This document shows, piece by piece, positions 21,999 through 30,877 of a DNA stretch of 33,434 bases. The position numbers and the translations under genes were made by a program. Each line of letters opens with the position of its first letter. Position 1 is the first letter of the stretch. This DNA comes from Microbacteriaceae bacterium (GTDB taxonomy: Bacteria > Actinomycetota > Actinomycetes > Actinomycetales > Microbacteriaceae), in contig SCRE01000033.1 of NCBI GenBank assembly GCA_004297935.1, positions 1-33,434 on the forward strand, given 5' to 3'. The notes beneath the pieces were generated by a model. The model saw nothing but the letters and a program-made list of their open reading frames with translations, made no database searches and had not been told where the DNA came from.

Positions 21999-22595
21999 AT
22001 GACCACAACCACCACACCCCTCGTGGAGATCCAGGCGGACGATCATCTGCGCGACCGTCTCACGCGCACACTCGACGCCATGCCTGGCGAGTACCTCGCC
22101 GCGGCTCGCGGCGCGCACATCACTATCCGCATGCTCGAGCACGGAGAACGCTTCGGCGACATCGACCGCCGCTTCACGCAATTCGACGGAAAACCACCCG
22201 GTATCATCGGCGGCCTCTACTGCCGAGATCGGGCCATCGTCGTCTTGGCGCGACTGGAACCCTTCATCCTCGCGCACGAGCTCTCACACGTCGCTGACGC
22301 CGCACTCGGCGATGGCACGTGCTGGCGCTCGCAACTCGACGACCGGATCGCTCGCGCGTATCGCAGCGCCAAGAATCACGGCCTCTTCATTTCGGCATAC
22401 GCTCAGGTCAACATCCTCGAGTACGCAGCTGAGGCCTTCCGCGCCGCCTGCGGTTACGGACCACCACGCCCTGCGGGGCGTCCCACGGACCTCGAGCGAC
22501 TCGCCCGAATCGATCCGCTTCTCGTCGAAGCAGCAAAGGACTGGCTAGGCGACCTGCGCGCTCGCTTCCCGCTCGCATCCACCACGAGCCCCTAG
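21999..22595 (+). CDS. HExxH zinc metalloprotease-like protein
   Basis: The 198-residue protein contains HELSH (residues 93-97) in FILAHELSHVADAALGDG, a zinc-binding gluzincin motif, with a likely third ligand Glu145 in ILEYAAEAFRAACGYGP. The S-Y-A-x-x-N-x-x-E-Y-x-A-E-x-F context after the motif is like that of the anthrax lethal-factor-like (ATLF) peptidase group. There is no signal peptide, so it works in the cytoplasm. It lies 20 nt after the primase gene in the same transcription direction. Possible roles are cleaving a host protein or processing an element protein; nothing in the sequence tells which. The core motif is clear, the family label less so. Confidence 0.7.
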   Translation: MTTTTTPLVEIQADDHLRDRLTRTLDAMPGEYLAAARGAHITIRMLEHGERFGDIDRRFTQFDGKPPGIIGGLYCRDRAIVVLARLEPFILAHELSHVADAALGDGTCWRSQLDDRIARAYRSAKNHGLFISAYAQVNILEYAAEAFRAACGYGPPRPAGRPTDLERLARIDPLLVEAAKDWLGDLRARFPLASTTSP

Positions 22596-22678
22596 CCACA
22601 AGCGCCTCCCGCTCGCCCAACACCCAATCCGTTCGCGCACGCCATGTGAGCTGCATTCGCAGCCCGCTGGGAGCCTTC

Positions 22679-23488
22679 ATGTCCGCACGCAACCCGAGTC
22701 GCGCCATTCGCGGCGAACACCGGCGCGCTCTTGTCCGCCTCATCGAGCGGATCAGCCGCCACGCCGGCAGCAGCCGCTGGAACGTCTTTCCGAACTTCGT
22801 CGAGCTGTGCGCAATTTGCATCGCAAATACTGCACCCGCGAACGCGACTGAGCACGACCTTCGCGAAGCCCGTTATCACGAGCTGCGCGCAGGGTATGTC
22901 CCCGCCACATTCACGCTGTTCTCCGAGGCACTTGGTGAGCTCATACTCGCAACGGAAACCGAAGGCGGCGACGTCCTCGGCGAAGCGTTTCAAGCGCTCG
23001 AACTCAACAGCGAGTGGCGCGGGCAATTCTTCACGCCGTATAGCGTTAGCCAAATGATGGCCGCCATGATTGGCGTACCTGATGAGGCCTTCAAAGGACG
23101 GTCGTTCGACAAGCCGCTCACGATCCTCGACCCCGCAATTGGAGCGGGCAGTCTCCTCATCGCCTGCTGCGATGCATGGCGTAAGGGAGGCCTGGACTAC
23201 GTTTCCTGCGCCCACCTCACCGGCATCGACATCGACGAGCGCTGCGTGCACATGGCATACACCCAACTCGCAATCCGCGGCGCCGCAGCCGTCGTCATCC
23301 ACGGCAACGGCCTCACCGGAGAGCAATGGGCCGTCTGGCGGACGCCGATGCACGTCCGACTCGGCTGGGACGCTCGGCTCTTTCAGCCGCAGGAGCCCGA
23401 GCTCGTGCAAGTCGTCAAGCGGGCACGGGCATCTGGCCAGATGAACCAGATGAGCCTTTTCGGTCCCGCCGAGAAGCGCGCATCCTGA
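22679..23488 (+). CDS. N6-adenine methylase-like protein without the catalytic NPPY motif, with clamp-binding tail
   Basis: The protein has 269 residues from ATG 22679, supported by GGGAG 5 nt upstream. It has a helical N-terminus, then the start of an N6-methylase fold: GQFFTPYSVSQMMAAMIG, SAM-binding motif I LDPAIGAGSLLIACCDAW (about residue 155) and GIDIDERCVHMAYTQLAIRGAAAVVIHGN. The catalytic (N/D)PP(Y/F) motif expected about 20 residues later is absent; the sequence there is GLTGEQWAVWRTPMH. It may bind SAM or DNA without methylating, or rely on a partner. The C-terminus ends QMNQMSLFGPAEKRAS, in which QMSLF matches the bacterial sliding-clamp binding consensus QxxLF. It lies before the Strawberry-notch helicase, like the two halves of phage P1 DarB. 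Confidence 0.8.
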   Translation: MSARNPSRAIRGEHRRALVRLIERISRHAGSSRWNVFPNFVELCAICIANTAPANATEHDLREARYHELRAGYVPATFTLFSEALGELILATETEGGDVLGEAFQALELNSEWRGQFFTPYSVSQMMAAMIGVPDEAFKGRSFDKPLTILDPAIGAGSLLIACCDAWRKGGLDYVSCAHLTGIDIDERCVHMAYTQLAIRGAAAVVIHGNGLTGEQWAVWRTPMHVRLGWDARLFQPQEPELVQVVKRARASGQMNQMSLFGPAEKRAS

Positions 23489-23590
23489 GGCCGCGGCGAT
23501 TCACACAAGCCGAGAGTGCCGCCCCGGTGGCATAGGCGCGCGCTAGACTTGCGCCACTCACGCACTACTCCTCACATGCACGGCCGCCAA

Positions 23591-23626
23591 CGTACGCGCC
23601 GAGGTGCGCTGCGCTCGGCACGTACG
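23591..23626 (+). terminator. imperfect 12-bp hairpin before the helicase gene
   Basis: CGTACG+GCCGAG arms (23591-23603) pair with CTCGGC+CGTACG (23614-23626) with one internal mismatch and a 10-nt loop. It stands in the 180-nt gap between the methylase-like and helicase genes. Confidence 0.5.
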
Positions 23627-23667
23627 CCGGCTCCTCGCACTTTGCTCCGCCAGGGGGACCCTCTCGC

Positions 23668-26600
23668 ATGACCGCGACCCTTTTCGACTACTTCGGCCAG
23701 TCGGTCAATCTCACGGCCGCCGACGCGAAAGACGAGCCGCTTCCTCTCCGCTATAAGAAAGCTCGCGCCGTCGCCCGACCGATCGGCAATGGCACCTACG
23801 AGCCCTACGTCGTCCAGCGCATCGAGATCCCAGGCGCCCACCGCCACGGGACGGCTCTCGTCGAGGCTGCGGCTCTTGCATCGGTGGCGCCGCCGATGCC
23901 GACCTATCGGCCGGTACTCGAACCGAGCCTGATCACCAACGGCACGCTCTCCCTCGAGCAGCTCGAGACGGTCACCTACGTCGGTCAACAGCACGAGCGC
24001 CGCTTCACCGAGCGGGTGGCGGTCGAGGTGCCTGACGACGAGACGCCGGGGTCCCTTAAGACAGTCACTCTCGAGCAAAGCGTACGCGGCGGCTATATCA
24101 TTGCCGACGGGACCGGCGTTGGAAAAGGCCGCGAAAGCGCTGGGATCATTCGCGACAACGTCAACCAAGGCCGCCCCAAGCACGTCTGGATATCCATCAG
24201 CCAGCTCCTCCGAGAGGATGCCATCCGAGACTGGACCGACTTGGGCGGTCGCCGTATCGACGTCATCCCCTGGGATCGCACCGCTATCACCGAGCCCCTG
24301 CATTTTGAGCGCGGCGTCCTCTTCGGCACGTACGCGCTGCTGCGCGCCAAACACACGAAGAACGGCACAACCCACACGCGTCTGGAACAACTGATTGACG
24401 CGCTAGGGCGCGACTTCGACGGCGTGATCATCTTCGACGAAGCGCACGCCGGCGCAAACGCCGACCCGAAGACTCAAGACGCCGAGGACAGCCAGCGCAA
24501 GGCGTCGGCACAGGGACAGGCCATGCTCGCGCTGCAGCACGCCCTCCCAAACGCGCGCTTCGTGTACGTTTCGGCTACCGGCGCATCGCGACTGGACGCC
24601 CTTGCGTACGCTACCCGACTGCAACTCTGGGGCCCCGGCACTGCCTTCGAGACGCGCGGAGACTTCCTTCGCTCCATGCACGAGGGCGGGACCAGCGCGA
24701 TGGAAGTCGTCTGCCGCGACCTCAAGGCCTACGGCCGCCTCTGCGCGCGTAGCCTATCCTATGAAGGAGTGACCTACGAGCGAGTGATCCATGAGCTCGA
24801 CGCCGCGCAAGTTCAGGAGTGGAACGACTACGCCAAGATCTGGCGGCTGATCAATCGCAACATCTTTGAAGAGCTCAAACGCCTGGGTATCGACGACGCC
24901 TCGATCAAGGGCGCCGCCCGCACCGCATCTGAAGCGATCCGCAACAGTCCCGTCGGCCGCATCCGCTCGCACCTCGAAGCCACTAAGCTCCGCTTCTATG
25001 GCCAGGTGTTGCTCGCTCTGAAGATGCCGACCTTGATCGAACGTGTCGAGTGCGACCTGCAGAAGGGCCGCGCCATCGTCATTCAGCTCACCCATACCAA
25101 CGAAGCCCAACTCAACCGCGCGCTGGACGAACGCGACCAAGACGAGCCGCTCGACGACCTCTGCACCTCACACCGTGACATGCTGATAGACTTCGTGACG
25201 GCAGCGTTTCCCGTCCATCGGTACCGCGCCGTCAATGACGGTGAAGGCCTCTCGTACGAGGTCGAGACCGATCCGGTTACTCGAGAGCCCGTCGTCGATG
25301 CGCTAGCGCTGATCCGCCGCAGCGAGCTGATCGCGTCGATCGAGAACCTCGTCTTCGCACGCGGCGCGCTCGAGATCCTCTACGACACCTTCGGCGAGAA
25401 CCGGATTGCCGAGATCTCCGGCCGCTCCAAAAAACTCGTCTGGAGGACGAAGGCAGACGGTACGGAGGAGCGCGTCCTCGTGCCGCGCGGGCCGAAAGAA
25501 AATCTGCGCGAAACCGACGCCTTCCTGAACGGCACGAAGGACATTCTCATCTTCACCGAGGGAGCTGGTGGTGTCGGGCGCAGCTACCACGCCGACATCC
25601 TCTGCAAGAACCAGAAGCCGCGCACGCATATCCTACTGGAGATCTCCTGGCGCGCTGAGGGCGCCGTCCAGGGGATGGGGCGGACCCACCGCACAGGTCA
25701 GGTCTGCCCGCCGCACTACATCCTGCTGTCCACCAACGTGCCGGGAGAGCGGCGCTTCCTCTCGACGCCAGCACGCCGGATCGCCGCACTTGGCGCTCTC
25801 TCCCGAGGCCAGCGCGACAGCTTAGACAATGGTCTCTTCCGCGCCGAAGACAACCTGGAAACCCCCTACGCCGCCGCGGCTCTGCGCGAGCTGATCACCG
25901 CCATCGCGTCCAAGTCGATCCCCGATCTCAGCCCGGGGCTGTTCTATGAGCAGACCGGCATCGATGCCAACCTCTTGATCGAGCGTTGGGAGAGCGACAA
26001 CGCTAACCGCAAACGCGGGCGCCACAGCTTTCGGGTCTCGACCTTCCTGGCACGTCTCCTGGGATGCGAACTCGATGGCGACGGCGGCCTGCAAGGCCGG
26101 ATCATGGATGCCTTTGTTGGACGCATCGAAGCACTCGTCGCTAAGGCGATCGAGGAGCACCGCTACGACGCCGGCGTCAACGTCTTCCACGCCGAGCACC
26201 TCCAAGTCACCGAACGCTCTACGATTTATCGGGACACGACAACTGGCACGACCGCAGAACTGCTGGTGCTCGACGCTGAGCGGCGCCCCCCGGATCTGCA
26301 CACGTGGAACCGCGTCGCAGCAAAGAAAGCCTACTACGAGGAATCCACTAAGCGCCACGACGCGATCTTTATGGACCACCCCGACTTGGGGCTCGCCCTT
26401 CGGATTCCCGTCCGTAGCCTCAGCCTCTCGGGCGAGCCGCTTGTCCGGCTCATCACCCCAGCGGGGGAACACCACGTCTTCCAACGCACGATGCCTACAC
26501 TCAGCGTGATCGATGAGGCAGATGCGCAGCGCACTTGGGACGACGCGGTCGCCAACCTCCCGCTGAAAAAGACCCGCCTGTTCGCCATCGCCGGCGTCCT

Positions 26601-26754
26601 GCTGCCGATCTGGAACCGCCTTCCTCACTCCATCCAGACCGTCTACCGGATGCAAACGGACGAGGGGGAGCGCCTCCTCGCGCGCATCATCCCGGAGGCT
26701 GACCTAGGCGATACGCTCGTCGCGTTCAACGTCGTCTTCTCCCACGCCGCCTAA
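23668..26754 (+). CDS. Strawberry-notch-type superfamily 2 helicase, 1028 residues
   Basis: The protein shows the SF2 helicase motifs in the form typical of the Strawberry-notch family: Walker A DGTGVGKGRE (residues 147-156), DEAH at 257-260 in VIIFDEAHAGAN, YVSATGAS (motif III), and a C-terminal helicase lobe with IFTEGAGGVGRSYHAD, LEISWRAEGAVQGMGRTHRTGQ (motif VI, about 660-680) and STNVPGERRFLSTPARRIAALGALSRGQRD. The last 350 residues are of unknown function. All ATPase motifs are intact. Such helicases are common on large phages and plasmids and form the C-terminal part of DarB, an injected antirestriction protein. Here the methylase half is encoded separately upstream. GGGGGA lies 9 nt before ATG 23668. 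Confidence 0.9.
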   Translation: MTATLFDYFGQSVNLTAADAKDEPLPLRYKKARAVARPIGNGTYEPYVVQRIEIPGAHRHGTALVEAAALASVAPPMPTYRPVLEPSLITNGTLSLEQLETVTYVGQQHERRFTERVAVEVPDDETPGSLKTVTLEQSVRGGYIIADGTGVGKGRESAGIIRDNVNQGRPKHVWISISQLLREDAIRDWTDLGGRRIDVIPWDRTAITEPLHFERGVLFGTYALLRAKHTKNGTTHTRLEQLIDALGRDFDGVIIFDEAHAGANADPKTQDAEDSQRKASAQGQAMLALQHALPNARFVYVSATGASRLDALAYATRLQLWGPGTAFETRGDFLRSMHEGGTSAMEVVCRDLKAYGRLCARSLSYEGVTYERVIHELDAAQVQEWNDYAKIWRLINRNIFEELKRLGIDDASIKGAARTASEAIRNSPVGRIRSHLEATKLRFYGQVLLALKMPTLIERVECDLQKGRAIVIQLTHTNEAQLNRALDERDQDEPLDDLCTSHRDMLIDFVTAAFPVHRYRAVNDGEGLSYEVETDPVTREPVVDALALIRRSELIASIENLVFARGALEILYDTFGENRIAEISGRSKKLVWRTKADGTEERVLVPRGPKENLRETDAFLNGTKDILIFTEGAGGVGRSYHADILCKNQKPRTHILLEISWRAEGAVQGMGRTHRTGQVCPPHYILLSTNVPGERRFLSTPARRIAALGALSRGQRDSLDNGLFRAEDNLETPYAAAALRELITAIASKSIPDLSPGLFYEQTGIDANLLIERWESDNANRKRGRHSFRVSTFLARLLGCELDGDGGLQGRIMDAFVGRIEALVAKAIEEHRYDAGVNVFHAEHLQVTERSTIYRDTTTGTTAELLVLDAERRPPDLHTWNRVAAKKAYYEESTKRHDAIFMDHPDLGLALRIPVRSLSLSGEPLVRLITPAGEHHVFQRTMPTLSVIDEADAQRTWDDAVANLPLKKTRLFAIAGVLLPIWNRLPHSIQTVYRMQTDEGERLLARIIPEADLGDTLVAFNVVFSHAA

Positions 26755-26763
26755 GGTGATGGA

Positions 26764-26804
26764 CTCCTCTCGCGCGCGCGTCTTAGCGCCACGCGCGAGA
26801 GGAG
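26764..26804 (+). promoter_or_regulatory. 13-bp hairpin including the ribosome site of the next gene
   Basis: CTCCTCTCGCGCG (26764-26776) pairs with CGCGCGAGAGGAG (26792-26804). The right arm contains GAGAGGAG, the only Shine-Dalgarno candidate for ATG 26817 (12 nt away, rather long). The hairpin may terminate the helicase transcript and also limit translation of the next gene. Confidence 0.5.
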
Positions 26805-26816
26805 CGTACGCCATCC

Positions 26817-27710
26817 ATGGAAACGACTGTCATCGATTATGCGACGCTGCGCAGCGTCACCTCCACAGCGTCTACCATCATCCGCCTAACGGTCATCGCC
26901 ACGACGGCCGGCTTTCAGTGCGTCTCGCACACCTACGATGAACTAGGATGCCTGAGCAGAGCGCTCCTCACGTCCGCAGACCGACCGTACGCACAAGCCA
27001 AACGAACCTTCGATCAGGTCGTGAGCGCACGAACGGCCGCTAACGCATCACCTCACTACGAGATCGACGTCGACGACGACCCTGCAGCCATGCTCGAACA
27101 GCTCCCCCAGTTCTGCGACGGGGTACGCTTCGCCACGCCAGACGAAATCGCGGCTATCGCAACAGCCGCACCAGCCGTCAGCACCACGAACACACGCAAA
27201 GCCCTACTCAGCCGCGAGAAACGCCAGCCCGATAATCTCGCCTCGCGCGGCTACCTCGCGCTGATCGTCACGGCTCTCAAAAGCGACGCCGGCGAGATTC
27301 GCTATGGTCCAGAGCGCGACATCACCGTGAATAAACAAGGCGGCTCGCTGACCTTAACAGGCGACCTCACCGACGACGAACGCCAGCTCTTCACCAACAT
27401 CGCACGTGCGGTGGGCGGGTCATTCCAAATGGTCATACGGATCAGCAACGGCCGACTGCAATACAACGAGCACTATCTCGCAGGCGATCTCGCGCCGCGG
27501 CTGGCCCGCCTTCCACGTCACCTCATTGGCGTTTTCGGTCTCGCAAACCGGCAGACCAAGATTGCTGCCCTCTCTGCCTTTCTCGCTGATCCATCTCCGC
27601 ACCCACTACACTTATCTGCGCCGAACATCGGCGCCATCGAGATTAGGCCGACCGAACGCGACCAACTGCGTCCTCACCTTACTAAGCTGATCCAAGGAGA
27701 TACTCCGTGA
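26817..27710 (+). CDS. unknown protein heading the AAA+/VWA/GHKL gene set
   Basis: The 297-residue protein is not recognised. It is soluble, with an N-terminal segment containing TASTIIRLTVIATTAGFQCVSHTYDELG (strand-helix-strand), an Ala/Thr-rich linker near residues 115-135, and a C-terminal domain with GSLTLTGDLTDDERQLFTNIARAVGGSFQMVIRISNGRLQYNEHYLAGD. Its stop overlaps the GTG of the AAA+ ATPase gene by 4 nt, so the two are translationally coupled and probably work together. A substrate adaptor or partner of the ATPase is a reasonable guess, from position only. Confidence 0.65.
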   Translation: METTVIDYATLRSVTSTASTIIRLTVIATTAGFQCVSHTYDELGCLSRALLTSADRPYAQAKRTFDQVVSARTAANASPHYEIDVDDDPAAMLEQLPQFCDGVRFATPDEIAAIATAAPAVSTTNTRKALLSREKRQPDNLASRGYLALIVTALKSDAGEIRYGPERDITVNKQGGSLTLTGDLTDDERQLFTNIARAVGGSFQMVIRISNGRLQYNEHYLAGDLAPRLARLPRHLIGVFGLANRQTKIAALSAFLADPSPHPLHLSAPNIGAIEIRPTERDQLRPHLTKLIQGDTP

Positions 27711-28654
27711 CGACCATGGTTGCCGCTCCACTCGCAGCCCCCTCCACCTTCAGCATCGAGTTCGAGCGCACGGACGAGGACTTCTTCTGCGGCCGGCGTC
27801 GCAGCACGCCTACAGAGCTGACGCCAACGGCGGCCGAGGTCGGCGACTACGTCTACGACGCAACGAAATACGACCTCGCGCTCAAAGCCGCGCTGACTGG
27901 CGAGGACCTCTTTCTGATCGGAGTGACCGGCTGCGGCAAGACCGCTTTCGCGAAGTGGCTGGCGCACGAGCTGCGGTTGTCGCTCTATTTCGTGCCGCAC
28001 GACGCCCAGACCGAGAACGAGGACCTCCTGGCAAAGCCCGAGCAGGGCAACGACGGCATCTGGCGCCACAAGCTGGGAAGCCTGCCACTAGCCTACGGAC
28101 AGGGTGGCGTCTACCTCGCCGACGAGCTGCCGTCCGTGAAGCCGGGCGTCGCCAAAGTCTATAACCCCGTCACCAACGGCGATCGCCTTCTCGTGCGCAC
28201 CGCCGCGGGAATCCACACCATCAAGCGGCACCCCGACTTCATCTTCATCGCCACCGGCAACCCGTGGACGACCTACGCAGGCAATAACGTCATCGCATTC
28301 GATCTGATGGACCGATGCGCGACGTTCGAGTGGGACTTCCCGTCGCGAGAAGTGGAAGTCGGTCTCCTCTCAACGCAGTTCCCCGACATCGGACTCGGGA
28401 TCATCGAAGATCTCGTCGCGTTCGCTGATCAGATCCGCCGCTCCGCAGCGCAGAATCCAGACAACCACCGCTACGTCTGCTCGATGCGTGCCCTCAAACG
28501 CGTGCTCCATCTCCACCAGAACGTCGGAAGCACTCTTGACGAGGCGGTGACAGTCGGCATTCTCACGCCGCTACGCCTACAGTTCCCCGAGGAGTGCGAG
28601 ACGGTCGAAGCCACGCTGAAAGCACACGTCGTTCTCGACCGCTTCAACGCATGA
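27707..28654 (+). CDS. MoxR/CobS-like AAA+ ATPase
   Basis: The 315-residue ATPase begins at GTG 27707, with AAGGAG 7 nt upstream and a 4-nt overlap with the previous stop. Walker A is GVTGCGKT (residues 72-79), Walker B GVYLADE (134-140), sensor 1 IATGNPW (181-187), with the pre-sensor loop ENEDLLAKPEQGNDGIWRHKLGSLPLAYGQGG typical of the MoxR/CobS clade. These ATPases form rings and work with a partner carrying a von Willebrand A (VWA) domain, here the next gene (4-nt overlap). In cobalt chelatase, CobS-CobT drive metal insertion by CobN. No CobN is present here, so a protein- or complex-remodelling role is more likely. Confidence 0.9.
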   Translation: MTTMVAAPLAAPSTFSIEFERTDEDFFCGRRRSTPTELTPTAAEVGDYVYDATKYDLALKAALTGEDLFLIGVTGCGKTAFAKWLAHELRLSLYFVPHDAQTENEDLLAKPEQGNDGIWRHKLGSLPLAYGQGGVYLADELPSVKPGVAKVYNPVTNGDRLLVRTAAGIHTIKRHPDFIFIATGNPWTTYAGNNVIAFDLMDRCATFEWDFPSREVEVGLLSTQFPDIGLGIIEDLVAFADQIRRSAAQNPDNHRYVCSMRALKRVLHLHQNVGSTLDEAVTVGILTPLRLQFPEECETVEATLKAHVVLDRFNA

Positions 28655-30696
28655 CAACGCACATCGCTATCGACCACCTCGACCAGCTCGCGTCGCTACT
28701 TAGCGCAGAGCTGCGGTTGAGACTCATTCCTGGGACTGCCTGGGGCGTCAACCGTCTTCAGCGCGTCATCACCTATCCCCGCAGCCAGCTCCTGGCGATG
28801 GAACAGCGCGCTGCCATCGGGGCTCTGTGGCGAACGGTTCAGCACGCCTTCTCATCAGTCGGGAAGGTTAATGCATTCGATCTCGCGGTGGACGCAGCCC
28901 TAGCTGCAGAAGCCGCAATCGGCGCAAGGACCGTCCATCCCACGTGGATCCTCAATATCGTGCTGGGTGCCGAACGCGAGCGCGTCGAGGCTATAGCGCG
29001 CCGGCGGGCGCGCAACCTCGCGAACACCTACCTCCCCGCGGCTGGACGCAGCTTCCGCCAGGGCGAGCGTGAGGGCGCCCTCGAGATCGTTCAGAGCCAG
29101 CCCAAGAACGCCAAGGGCTACTGGGCACGCATCGCGACCGCTGTCGCCGGCGTCGCCAGCGGAATGCTCACCAGCGACGATCTGCCCGCGGACATGCCGT
29201 GGGACGCGGCAACCATCGACGCAGTACGTACCTTGGTCGACCTCCCATCCTACGATGCCCTCCTCGTAGCCGTCGAGCAGCTCGTACCACGATTCGCACG
29301 CGACCAGGCGCGAGCTCTGGCCAATCAACCGCCACCGCCACCACAGCCTAACACCGATTCCGACGGCAATGATTGTGACGAGGCACAAAGCGACTCGAGC
29401 GCCGGCGAGCAGTCCGATGATGTCACCGACGACACTGCCGATGACTCGGCTTCCGGTTCGATACCCGAGAACGCTGAAGGCAACAACGAGGGAGATGGCG
29501 GAGCCGACGACGAGCCTAGTCGATCGGAAGACGTCGGGCAAAGCGAGCCCGACGATGAGCCTGTTACGGATGCGGACTCCAAGGAGGATGGCGATAAGGA
29601 CCAGCTCGAGGAAAGTAACGGTACCGTTAAGCAGCCCGATTCCAATAATGACACGGGCGATCAGCCCACCAGCGCAACGGAAAGCTCGAACAAGGACGGA
29701 GAGGCAGACGCCGACTCGTTTGACATCCCTCAGGAGATCATCGACGCCATCAAAGGCGAGCTCGACGCACAAGGCGACGAGCGACACGCAATCGACTACT
29801 TCGAGGGGGCAGTCACCGAGGAAGGGCAGACGACTGAGGACCAAGCAGCCGCTCAGCAAGAACCGCAGTCTGCAGCGGAAGCCCACCACGATCCATTGGC
29901 AGACCGCAGCACTCCAGCGCCTAGCTGGAGCGCCGTCGGACGCTCCAATGCACGCATCCGCGGTGTACTCAATCGCGTCATTGGCCAGCATCTCGTTGAA
30001 AACGAGATCGGCGAACTGATCCGAGGCACGAACGGCGGGCGCTTTGACTGGCGGCGTGCCATGTACCCAAGCACAGCGGGAACGCCGCCGTTCCGGCGTC
30101 GCTCGTCACCTGACGATCGTTCATACACCGTCGCCCTGATCGTCGATATCTCCGGCTCGATGATTCTTCCGGTTCCCGATGCGCCAGCCTATCCTGAGAC
30201 GTTCGGCGGCGAGGGGCTGCATCGCTGGCACCTCTCGACGCGTCTTACCGTAGCGTTGTGCGACGCCCTGCAGGCGCTTCCGCGTTCCGAAGTTATCATC
30301 ATCGGATTCGACGACAACGTCGAAGTTCTCAAGACCGCAACGGCCCCACTCACGGCAGCGACGCGTCAGCACATCATGGACGAGCTGCGGCCCCGCGGCT
30401 GGACGACGCCAGCCAAAGCGATCGAAAGAGCGGCCGATGAGATGGCTCGAGCCCATGGCGAGCAAAAGCTGACGCTGCTGCTCACCGACGGCGACTTCCA
30501 GGGGACCGGTACCGACGTGCACACGGCAATCAACCGCCTGCGCGCAGTAAACAGCGATCTGGCTGTCTTTACCTTAGGCTGCGGTCCCGAGTCCGCGCGT
30601 CGCTTCGTTCCCGTTCACATGGCCGACGAGGTGACCGACGACTCCGTCGGCCGCGTCCTCGCGCGCCACCTCAAGCGCCTTCTCGGCACGCGCTGA
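28651..30696 (+). CDS. CobT-like protein with acidic linker and C-terminal VWA domain
   Basis: The protein has 681 residues from ATG 28651, overlapping the ATPase stop by 4 nt. The N-terminal about 230 residues are helical (RLQRVITYPRSQLLAMEQRAAIGALWRTVQHAF). Residues of about 235-415 are a highly acidic, low-complexity linker rich in Asp, Glu, Ser and Asn. The C-terminus holds a VWA domain with a complete MIDAS: DISGS (Asp499) and TDGDFQGTG (Asp near 612). This is the architecture of CobT, the partner of CobS. Together with the preceding MoxR-type ATPase it should form an ATPase-VWA pair. The acidic linker is long and may act as a polyanion mimic or spacer. Confidence 0.9.
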   Translation: MTTHIAIDHLDQLASLLSAELRLRLIPGTAWGVNRLQRVITYPRSQLLAMEQRAAIGALWRTVQHAFSSVGKVNAFDLAVDAALAAEAAIGARTVHPTWILNIVLGAERERVEAIARRRARNLANTYLPAAGRSFRQGEREGALEIVQSQPKNAKGYWARIATAVAGVASGMLTSDDLPADMPWDAATIDAVRTLVDLPSYDALLVAVEQLVPRFARDQARALANQPPPPPQPNTDSDGNDCDEAQSDSSAGEQSDDVTDDTADDSASGSIPENAEGNNEGDGGADDEPSRSEDVGQSEPDDEPVTDADSKEDGDKDQLEESNGTVKQPDSNNDTGDQPTSATESSNKDGEADADSFDIPQEIIDAIKGELDAQGDERHAIDYFEGAVTEEGQTTEDQAAAQQEPQSAAEAHHDPLADRSTPAPSWSAVGRSNARIRGVLNRVIGQHLVENEIGELIRGTNGGRFDWRRAMYPSTAGTPPFRRRSSPDDRSYTVALIVDISGSMILPVPDAPAYPETFGGEGLHRWHLSTRLTVALCDALQALPRSEVIIIGFDDNVEVLKTATAPLTAATRQHIMDELRPRGWTTPAKAIERAADEMARAHGEQKLTLLLTDGDFQGTGTDVHTAINRLRAVNSDLAVFTLGCGPESARRFVPVHMADEVTDDSVGRVLARHLKRLLGTR

Positions 30697-30877
30697 CGCT
30701 AGCGCTCAGAGTCCACGAGATCCCCGCCGGTCGACGCCGGCGCGGCACTCGTGCGCACAGCTTCCTGTCCGCTGCTACGAGGAGCATTCACGGGAGCTCG
30801 ACGACTCGACGGCGCCTGGTCCGTAACGACCCGACCCCCTTTCACTTCAGATATCACTCGCCACATCGGAGATCTGC

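Noticed and set aside
22679-23488. Complete restriction-modification system
   Set aside because: The methylase-like protein lacks its catalytic motif and no restriction endonuclease or specificity subunit is nearby.
27707-30696. Cobalt chelatase CobS-CobT genes linked to the B12-dependent reductase
   Set aside because: CobN and all other cobalamin biosynthesis genes are absent, and CobS/CobT-like pairs are known outside B12 synthesis. The link is tempting but unsupported.
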